From Cyclaneusma minus (taxonomy: Eukaryota; Ascomycota; Leotiomycetes; Marthamycetales; Marthamycetaceae): 64,000 nucleotides of DNA. Shown in pieces: positions 35,839-43,970 of the stretch (positions within the stretch are counted from its first letter, which is position 1; each line of letters begins with the position of its first letter). The position numbers and the translations under genes are program-made. The notes below the pieces were generated by a model, which saw only the letters and a program-made list of their open reading frames with translations, ran no database searches and was not told the DNA's origin. The stretch lies in assembly GCA_037179335.1 (NCBI GenBank), contig JAKZHN010000043.1, forward strand, positions 62,001 to 126,000, given 5' to 3'.

Positions 35839-37096
35839 TTAGTCGGAATCTTCGTTGAGATCCACCGTGATCTTCTTTCTAGGCCTCTCTGCCTCTCCTT
35901 CTCCGCCGCCGGTAAGGTCCACTACTTCGAGGTCGTCCGCAGGCTGCAGCCTCCTCTTGGGGCAGGCACCAGACTCGTGCTTGATTCCGGGTTCCTGCTT
36001 CACCTCCTTCTTGATATTCTTATCCTCTTTTCGGGCCTGCGAGCAAAGGTGTATGTGTTATTATGATGTACCACTGTGGCGTTTTCCATACTTGAGTGTA
36101 CTGACCCTTTGCTCTTGAAACTGCACCCGAGCCAGGCGCTGAATCTCCTCAGCGCTCAGTTCCTCAAATTCATCTGGACTTGGCGATCGAGGGATGATGA
36201 GTTCGCCCTGAAGCGCGGCTTCGTAAATTGTGAGCAGTTGGTAGATATGGGAACCAAGGGACCAAAGCTTACATCGAGACTTGTAAATGAATTTGAAGAC
36301 ACAGAACGGATGCTCCTTGGCGTCAAGGAACGCAGAATTGACTGTTGTCAACCTGGATCGTTGCAGTACTTCGGGGCCGAAGCTGTAGCATGGATGAGCT
36401 GTGAGCCACGAAATAAGAAAATACGTCCATTTACCTTGTCGCATGGGAAACAGTCCTGCCTTTCAGCGCCTTCTCGGAAACCTCTTTGGCTAGCGTTTCG
36501 CCACTGATCGTGGTGCCCCACACATACATTGGTTCTGAGACGCCAGCTGCCTTCCTCCAGAACTTAACTTCGATGGTACCGAGATCCTTGGCCATTTCCA
36601 CGTCTTTTTTCACCCTGGATGGACTTGTATCTTCGACTAGCACGCCGGTTAGCTTTATCTAGCAAACGATATTAAAGGATTATACCAGTGTCTACTTTGG
36701 CAAATCTGTAGCTTCTGGTGGCTTCGCAACCATTCACATAACTCCGTGCCCCTATTATCAGATGGTTGAGTCCACTGCTCAGAGTAAGCGCTGTAGCTCC
36801 TTCAGCGCCTCCGTAGTTCGAGTTTCCTGTGATATGCTTGGCGGAGGTAATAAAACCTGTCGTATATTTGCCATCGACATGCACCTCGTACTGTATGTTT
36901 GGGGAGGAACGAAAGGTCGGCCCATATGCAACCTGATCTTGAACTCTTTGTCGGACCGACTCTCAATGTACTTCGTGACTGTTTTCTTTGATGAGGTAGG
37001 CTGGAGCTCATTCTCCTCGCAGTCGAACTCCTGAAGCGGCCTGCCATCGCAAATGACCGTCACCTCAATTCCGGGCAGCTTGTCGATCACCGCCAT
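35839..37096 (-). pseudogene. DUF7918-like paralogue C with one-base frameshift
   Basis: Exons 37096-36686, 36636-36435, 36382-36273, 36218-36106 and 36036-35839 follow the plan of A and B. The summed length is one base short of a multiple of three. The frame breaks in exon 1 at a CCCC run (36901-36904): upstream reads FKIRLHMGRPFVPP, and the family sequence resumes in another frame as IQYEVHVDGKYTTGFITSA. With one base restored the product would be 344 residues. Downstream blocks are well kept: AKDLGTIEVKFWRK, FCVFKFIYKSR, LIIPRSPSPDEFEELSAEE and the tail motif LEVVDLTGGGE. Either a young pseudogene or a homopolymer error in the sequence. It cannot encode the full domain as given. Confidence 0.78.
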
Positions 37097-38211
37097 GGTT
37101 GCTGTAGTGAGGTGTGAGTTGTGAAGATAGGAAACTCGAGGTGAGAATCGTGCTGCTGCTGCGAGCCACCGCCTCCGGCAATTGCGGGTGAGGCTGCAAA
37201 GCAGATTGTACTTGCAGCTCTGCTCGTGTTTGTAGTGATAAGTGGGATCGAAGTGTCAAGAGACCGCGCAAGACGCGGCGAGAAGCTGCGGGAGGTTCCG
37301 CGAAAGCACGTGACTGCGCGGGTGAAATTATGAAAACCTCCGGTGGACCGAGAAACTGCAAGCGAGCGTATCAACGAGGGCAAATGAAAGGAGCTTGATG
37401 CTCATGCTCTACTCGACGCCACGACCACGTGTAGGGAACTTTCGCTTTCTAAATAGTACTTGAGTAGTTTCAATTCTATAAGTGCCCGATTTTAGGCCAA
37501 CTTTCCCATCCACTTTTGCGCCTTTATTGATTGACGATCCGAGGCGTTTCGAAGTTCGGAACGCCACAAACGATCTACGCAGACGGAGTATCACTTAGTC
37601 ATTTTTTTCAGTCAAGCCAAGATTTATAATTCTAATAAAGCCGGCGAAATAGGGGAAATTTTTATACAAACAGTGTTTAAAAACCAATGATAGGATCTAA
37701 GTCCTCGGACAATAGCAGGTCTAGATTAAGGGGATTGTTAATTAATCTGTATATATGGGTCGAAGACCGCTCATGTAGCTGACAACCGCTAGCGATTTGG
37801 GGCGTCACAAAGAGAAACGTTTATACAGCTTAGTAATAGTCTGCAAGCTATATTAGGTCATGTCACGAAACAGCTGGTTATGGTATAAGATAGTAGAATT
37901 TGATAATACTAGTTATACATGTACGCATCAAGCACAAAACTTTTGTGACAAAGGAAAATAAACAGGGAGTGAAAAGAATCCAAATCAAACAGCAGGACGA
38001 ACTTTTCTTCCTCAAAACCTTTGATCTGCCCCCACGTTCCCAATCGGAATCCTAGATTTGACAATTTGGTCCCCTACATCTCGACAAAAGTGACGCTTGA
38101 CAATTCCAATAAGAGACTTGCTCGCATGAAAATAGGCATGTGAACGAGAGTCGTGGTTGTACGTGAGTACCAGAGCGGAAAATAGAACGACGAGAAACAA
38201 TCAGCTGCATC
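37097..38211. other. Spacer between DUF7918 copies C and D
   Basis: Contains the conserved promoter block of C near 37263-37321, then an AT-rich stretch (about 37590-37990) without coding signal and the 3' flank of D. Confidence 0.55.
37263..37321 (-). promoter_or_regulatory. Conserved promoter block of copy C with CACGTG
   Basis: Counterpart of the block upstream of copy B, 170-225 bp before the C start. It contains CAAGACGCGGCGAGAAGCTG and GCACGTGACTGCGCGGGTG; the CACGTG is at 37307-37312. Relative to B there is a short deletion between the two halves, while both halves are nearly identical. Confidence 0.5.
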
Positions 38212-39634
38212 CTACTTCCTAGCTTTCTTCGGTTGCTTCAAATGGCGCTTCTTCTTCGCGGGTACCCTGACTGAGTCAGACGAGTCGGCGGAGTCGTCTT
38301 CGTGGTCTATGCCAATGATTGCCTTTCTCACCTTGCCTGTCTTTCCCTTTGAAAGTTTGGGCAACGACCTTCTTGGCAGTCCCAGGAAAGGCACATCTGA
38401 GTCGATAGAGTCGTCGTCATCGGAAGACAGAAAAACGACTCCTTGCTTATCTTCTGTCCAGTGTTTGCCTCTGGAAACTGGACGGACAGCGAAGCGGCTT
38501 GGTGCGATATACGCACGGTCGTCAGGTTCCTGCTTGATGACGGTTTTGCGGGCCTGGAGATAGCAGTAATGTTAGCGGAGGTACGTTGCAGTGTTTAGAT
38601 TGGCACAGTTACCTTCTGTTCCTTGATATGGGCGCGAGCAAGAGCATCTCTCTCTCTTCGATACTCATTTGCTCGAGTGGATCCGGACTCGGCGTTCGAG
38701 GGATGACCAATTCATCTTGAAGGGCAGCTTGATACAGACCGCGATTAGCAGGGGATACGGGCACAAAGAGGTTAAAAGTCAAGACTCACATTTCGATTGG
38801 TAGATGAACTTGAATACGCAGAACGGATGATCCACTCCATCAATACAATAAGTACTTACTGTCTTCCTGCTCCTGCGGCGGCGTTCTGGACCAAACCTGT
38901 AGTTTGAATCAGCTATGGACCAGCAAGGTAACAAGCTTGATTGGTTTGCTGACTCTGTTGCATGGGAGACCGCCCTGCCTTCGAGTGCCTTTTGCGAGAT
39001 CTCTGTGGCTCGCATTCGTACAGGACTCTCGGCCGTGATTGGTGAATTTGCATTTCCTTTTAGGCGTTTTGATCTTTTATAAAACTTGATCATAATAGTG
39101 CCTAGATTTTTGGCAATCTTGAGATCTCTTTTCACCCTTGAGTGATTTGCGTCCTCGACTATTCGAAGGTTAGCTTAATACAGTCAAGGATATCCGATTG
39201 CTCATACCGATATCAATAGAGGCAAACTTGAAGCTGCTTATGGTCGAGAAATACTGCTTGTTAAGTGCTCCTATGAGGAGATCGTTAAATTGATTGACAT
39301 CGGCCAAGTCATGCTCCTGCTGCGTAACTCCACGGCCGAATCCGAAGCTTTTCTTTCCCCGAATACTCGCGGCACTGACGAGATGGCCAGCTGAAGTATC
39401 TTGTCCATCGATGATAACGTCATAGCTGACGTTGGTTGAAGTCGGCCTGAATGACGGACCAATTTGCACCAAGATCTTGAACTCCTTGCCGGAGGTGCTC
39501 TCGATGAATTTTGTAACAGTTGCTTCGGAGGAGCGATCTTGACGTTTACGGTCCTCGCAATCGTATTCTTGCAAAGGTTCTCCGTCGCAGACCACCTTGA
39601 CAGAAATGCCTGGCAGCTCGGAGACCACCGCCAT
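38212..39634 (-). pseudogene. DUF7918-like paralogue D with dinucleotide frameshift
   Basis: Exons 39634-39208, 39158-38954, 38896-38790, 38727-38613 and 38553-38212. It starts MAVVSELPGISVKVVCDGEP and has VTKFIESTSGKEFKILVQI, AKNLGTIMIKFYKR and FCVFKFIYQSK. Exon 4 is 115 bases instead of the 113 of B and C, because a GA repeat (38647-38657) carries one extra unit. As given, the frame shifts after PSPDPLEQMSIEER and would end at 38328. Removing one unit gives ALARAHIKEQK and a lysine-rich last exon with GVVFLSSDDDD, 397 residues. The 57-bp intron 38953-38897 has a weaker GTCAGC donor and is in frame without stops. Microsatellite slippage, a strain polymorphism or a sequencing error are all possible. 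Confidence 0.72.
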
Positions 39635-40350
39635 AGTTGCTGTTGATGCCTGTAAACTTGGTGTGGCAGTGTGTCGGGAATGGGAACTGAAGACAGAGCG
39701 AACGTCAAAGATGAAGACCAGAGATGGGAGAATGCGTTAAATATAAGGATTAGAGAAGAAATCTGGACAAGAGAGCTCTGAGAAAGATAGATAACGGTTA
39801 ATCTTGGGGTAAAAAGTGAAACATTGTTAAGAGTTTAGATAACAGAGAGCGTAAAGCAGCTCTACAAAGAAAGTGTGTGCAATCCATCGGAGATCCTATC
39901 TGAGACGGCGTGAGATGGCCAGAAGAGGGTCCAAAGAACTCAATCGAGATATTTCAAAGAAAGACAGGTGATGATGAGCTCATTAGAGGTCCAGAAGGGC
40001 GATTCTGGGGTAGGAGTTTTGTGAAGGTAAGAAAGCCGCCTCGATAGAGCTTGAAGTCACATGATAGATGACTGCAACATCGCGTCATGTTAGCCAGTAA
40101 GGTTGAGATTTGATGGACTCAAGAATTTTCAATGTTGTCATTGTTGGAAGAATAAGCTGTTTGGAGGAATGACCTCGAAGAGCCAGACATCGTGATGACA
40201 GATGGTGCTCGGCGGCAACCGGATACAGCACTTGCGCTCTCATATTTCCCCCTTCCCTGTGGGTATCTTTTCATCAAACGCCGTGGGTATATGAGCAAAG
40301 AAAAAGCAACCACGCAAAGATACCGGTCCTTCTAGTCATAGATAAAAAGA
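39635..40350. other. Spacer between DUF7918 copies D and E
   Basis: Promoter region of D and 3' flank of E. It lacks the block seen upstream of B and C, and no coding sequence or RNA gene is recognised. Confidence 0.55.
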
Positions 40351-41165
40351 CTAGTCAAGAACAAAGGGGTCCTGCTCCTTGCCATCGCCCTTCTTGACCT
40401 TCTTGACCTTCGTCCATTCGTGCTTCACGCCTGGAGTGTCGTCAGTCAAATCCAGCATCTCCAATTCGTCCGCTGAGCAAAGCTTGCGCTTTTTCTCCTG
40501 CTTGAAGTCCTGCCTGATGTCCTCATCCTTGGTCTCTTGCTTCACCTTGGCGTCTGTGTTGTCCTCGCTGCCCTAAAACATATTAGCGAACATTTAAGGT
40601 TGAGAAGCGGGGCTTGCATACAGAGGCACCAGCCAAGTGTTCTCGAATGATCCTGCGACGCCCAGCCTCGCTCAGCTGATCGTAGGGCTCAGGAGTTGCG
40701 GGGCGGGGAATAATCATCTCCTTACGGAGAGACTCGAGAGAGCGATAGCGGAAGATGAAGACGGCGAATGGTTGCTGGTCGAGTTTGGTAGTGCTGTATA
40801 CGTTCAGGCTTTGCGAGGCGAGTCTCTGGGGAGCGGAATACCTAGGAAAAGGGTCAACAAGTGCTCCAGAACAGACCGCAAGGTACCCACAAGATTCCAT
40901 GCGAGATAGCTCGGCCCTTGAGCCCCTTCTCAGATATTTGTTGACGTTCAAGATCCTCGACGCGGTTCCTCGAGGGCGTTATATTAATCATCTCTCCTCG
41001 TCGCCAGACTTTGCAAACGATGTCGCCCAAAGACTTCATTGTCGTTTTTCCGGCAGGATACTCGGCGGGGATGTCGTCGTCCGCTGGGGGCTGGTACTCC
41101 TGCGCAGGCTGTCCGTCAACCAGAATCGTGACGGATATGCCCGGAAGGGCATCGAGCACTGCCAT
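40351..41165 (-). CDS. DUF7918-like paralogue E, internally truncated
   Basis: Exons 41165-40891, 40841-40622 and 40572-40351 give 238 residues in one frame. It starts MAVLDALPGISVTILVDGQP. After about 45 residues it jumps to KSLGDIVCKVWRRGEM, equivalent to the LGTILVKFWRK block of the others, so about 90-100 residues of the domain core (the VTKYIES segment) are absent. The equivalents of exons 3 and 4 are fused without an intron (FAVFIFRYRSL followed by MIIPRPATPEPYDQLSE). The acidic tail keeps a LEMLDLTDD motif. There are no internal stops, so it may be an expressed, shortened family member rather than a pseudogene. The donor of the first intron (GTGGGT) was chosen to match the phase of the paralogues. 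Confidence 0.72.
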
Positions 41166-41333
41166 CCTGAACAGATGTGCAGTGTTCGCTCTGATTTGGT
41201 ATGAAGCACAATTGCGCAGCGTTGACGGCCGAAAAGAAAGACTGTGAACGTCAAGAAAGTCGGTGGGGTTGCAAACGCGGGGCCGGCTATCCGACGTCCA
41301 GGCGCGTTGTGCAAAACGCGCTAAAGGGAAAGT

Positions 41334-41339
41334 CACGTG
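41334..41339. promoter_or_regulatory. CACGTG upstream of copy E
   Basis: A CACGTG palindrome in AGTCACGTGG, 170 bp upstream of the E start. It resembles the sites before B and C although the surrounding block is not conserved. Confidence 0.3.
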
Positions 41340-41349
41340 GTTGGAGCTT

Positions 41350-41437
41350 AAGTGTTGGGCTCCCGCCCAGCTTTCGCAAGCTGACCGTTGACCAGAATGC
41401 TGACAGAAACGCCCCGAGGCACATCGAGCGTTGCCAC
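41350..41437 (-). pseudogene. DUF7918-like fragment F, N-terminal relic
   Basis: The minus strand reads VATLDVPRGVSVSILVNGQL, clearly related to the start of copy E (MAVLDALPGISVTILVDGQP). The initiator position is GTG instead of ATG and the frame ends after about 29 codons. The flanks also resemble those of E (a variant of AAAGTCGGTGGGGTT occurs upstream of both, near 41254 and 41626). This is a broken partial duplicate. Confidence 0.7.
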
Positions 41438-42123
41438 TTTGATTTCTGAAGGTATGTATAGTCGTTGTACTCGTTTGATGCAAAGTACAATTGTACAATA
41501 ATATGTTGCTTGTTGAAACAGAGCCTTCATTTCTTCGCTCTTTAGTAGTCCTCCGAGTCCTCCTGACACCCTTCTTTGCAACAAAGACTGCACTTGTAGG
41601 TATGTGGTGCACTGGCGAACTCAACAAAGTCGGTGGGGTTTAGAGTACACCGGCATTGGAAGAGTCGAGGCTGTCATCGACCAGCTTAGCCGAACTCCTA
41701 CCCACACAACCTAGTATGTCTGCTTGGTAGGAGAGCGGCGAGTCACGGTCCCGGTTCCCGGTTTCAAGCTTTCCAAGTCCTGGCATATACAGTCCAGTTG
41801 AACAAGAGCACGCCAGCAACTTCATTGGCATCATTGGCGATTAACGCATAACATTAAGCTACACCGCTACAGGTGATTGGCTTTTTACTTTCTTATTTCA
41901 TTCGCCTCCGGACTTCAAACCGGAAGGCGGTTTACTTCTATGTCCGTTTCAAGGTTGCGGTGTATTCTAGCTTCCGTATGCCACAACTACCTAGGTGTAT
42001 ATAGCAGATGGCTACCTCACATTTCCTGAACATCACTTTCCAAGTTATCTTCAACCGGATCAACCCCTCACTTGCACCCCCAACTCCATACTCAATTTTC
42101 AATCCTCTCATCCATCCGCAGCC
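41438..42123. other. Spacer between the DUF7918 array and the peptide precursor
   Basis: The first 200 bp duplicate sequence from upstream of copy E. The rest is the upstream region of the peptide precursor, with a pyrimidine-rich leader just before 42124. No gene was recognised. Confidence 0.5.
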
Positions 42124-42713
42124 ATGAAGCTCACTTAGTGTGTCTTGCTCGGCACCACCGGCCTCCCTCTCCTCCACGCCTTAGCGATTCCAGTTGCTGC
42201 TCCTAAAGCCGAAGCAGCCACCTACGAGCCGCACTACGTCAGTAAGTAAAATTTCCTCTCAACTGGACAAAATCATCAAAGAGAACTTGCTAATTCCAAG
42301 TTTTCTCATACAGTCGACTACCAGGGCTACAATGCATATCCTCCAACTCATGACAAGCGTGAGGCTGACGCTGAAGCCGTGGCCCAGGAAGGCAGATTGC
42401 CGTCTCTACTCTAGAGAATGTGATATGCGAAAGCGTGTGCTGATATGCCTTTGCTTGCAGGTGAATACTCTGACTACATCTTGTATCCAATTCCCAACAG
42501 CGAGAAAGAAAAGCGTGAAGCTTAAGCAGCCACCTACAAGCCGCCCTATGAGGGTAAGTAACCTTTCGACCAATCTACTGAATCATCAAAGAAGACATTG
42601 TTAATTCTGATGTCTTTGTATAGTCAAATACCAGGGATACGAAAAATATCCTGGATACGAAGCATAAGAGCAAGCGTGAGGCTGACGCTGAAGCCGAAGC
42701 TGAAAAATTATAG
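42124..42713 (+). pseudogene. Decayed precursor of Kex2-processed Tyr-rich peptides
   Basis: Exon 1 (42124-42241) begins MKLT, then TAG at 42136-42138, then CVLLGTTGLPLLHALA, so a secretion signal is broken by what looks like CAG-to-TAG. Intron 1 is 42242-42313. Exon 2 encodes DYQGYNAYPPTHDKR followed by EADAEAVA, a Kex2 site (KR) and X-Ala dipeptides of the kind removed by Ste13-type peptidases. A probable GC-AG intron (42392-42460) leads to EYSDYILYPIPNSEKEKREA, then TAA, then AATYKPPYE. A further intron (42554-42623) precedes VKYQGYEKYPGYE, a frameshift, and SKREADAEAEAEKL with a stop at 42713. The unit AATYxPxY-intron-xxYQGYxxYP-KREADAEA occurs twice, and the two introns are similar to each other. 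The original product was probably a secreted multi-peptide precursor. Whether it was a signal, a pheromone-like peptide or a cyclic RiPP is unknown. Confidence 0.7.
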
Positions 42714-43221
42714 ACGCGTTTTATGCTTTGCTAGATGAATGTCTTAAGAGTTAAGACATTCGTCAGTTGCACGTGGAATTCAATTACCTGAGTAATTGGA
42801 TCATGAATTTGAATGAATTATGATTCTTGTTTCAAGTCTCCTCGCCGTCTTATCTGCTTTCTTCATAGTCCTCATTCAGTGGCAAACCAACCAGTCCGCT
42901 CGTCTGTCAATGGCCGGCATGCTTACCGCCAACATACCTCTCTCCTTCGCCCGATGCGCATAATTAGGGAAATTCCAAATGGTTTAGGAGCAATCCAAGT
43001 ATCAAAAGCGACGAAAGGGAAACCAGGAAGTGGGATGGCAGTTCCTGCGGTGAGGGGCTGTCTTTGCGAACCATGGGCGCTGCAAAGCTGGGTCGGACAC
43101 ACGCAGACAACTTCCCTCAAGAACCCACCTGTGAATTACTGGTTGCTGCTGTATATCTATAAAAGCAGAAGCCCGTTCCATTAGTGACGAACTTGCTCTG
43201 TAACAAGCAATTCTCGACAAA
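42714..43221. other. Spacer after the peptide precursor
   Basis: Contains a 47-codon open frame at 42820-42963 (+) with a hydrophobic start (MILVSSLLAVLSAFFIVLIQ), which could be a signal or anchor sequence. It is too short and isolated to call. Nothing else was recognised. Confidence 0.45.
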
Positions 43222-43684
43222 ATGGCAAACCCGCATCCCGATCACAAGGCTTCGCAGCATTCCCAAGCACCACCGCCATACCGTCCTCAACCTACTCCCA
43301 CCGAAGGCAAAACTGCATCTGCCATATCTTTCGATCCCTGCGAAATAATCATCATTCTTTGTATCTGGATCGTGATCCTCCTTTTCTTCGTTGCGGCCTT
43401 GGTCAGGTACTGGCCTGGTTGCAGTTTCAATTACTCGTTGTTGTGTCATGGTCGTGAATGCGTGGATGAGTACGTATCCAAAGTTTTGAAAAGTCAATGA
43501 AAATTTACTGACACTAGGTTATAGCGAGATCTTCATACCTTTGTTTTTCCTCATAGTGTCAGTGGCGTGCAGCGCACGGGATGCGAGGAATGAGGAACAA
43601 AAGACCGCCAGCTGCCCTAATCTTCCCTTTCTTCTCTCCTGCACGTGGTATGCAGTTGAATATGAATGGCATCCAAAAGTTTGA
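43222..43684 (+). CDS. Small predicted membrane protein
   Basis: Exons 43222-43469 and 43525-43684 give 135 residues; the 55-bp intron has a GTACGT donor, a CTGAC branch and a TAG acceptor. The N-terminus is Pro/Gln/Ser-rich and polar, followed by a strong membrane segment (EIIIILCIWIVILLFFVAAL). A short Cys-containing loop (WPGCSFNYSLLCHGREC) precedes a second hydrophobic segment made by exon 2 (IFIPLFFLIVSVACSA). No family is recognised. Without splicing the frame ends nine codons after the donor. It sits 500 bp downstream of the decayed peptide precursor on the same strand, but a link is speculative. Confidence 0.5.
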
Positions 43685-43970
43685 GTCACAGACAAAAATC
43701 CCCCAAGGTTTGAGGTATTTCACGTGTCTTCGCTATCATGATTCATGAATACCCCTTTCCACCAACCCCATACTTCTGGCTCTTCGTTCCCAGAAGAAAC
43801 CTATACAAGCGCAACACTTCCATTATCACCATTTCCCGCCTGCTAAGAAAAACCTTTCCACCATTCTTCCCATCTAATCAAATGAAAACCCAGCTTTCAA
43901 TCTTCCCATCATCGCTCAAGAATGCTCCCAGAAAACTGCAGTGGGCGTGATAACATCATAACATCCTTCC

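Noticed and set aside
42124..42713. Interpretation as an alpha mating pheromone precursor
   Set aside because: Kex2 and Ste13-type signals fit, but the mature segments are Tyr/Gly/Pro-rich and lack the usual Trp-Cys...Gln-Pro pattern of ascomycete alpha factors.
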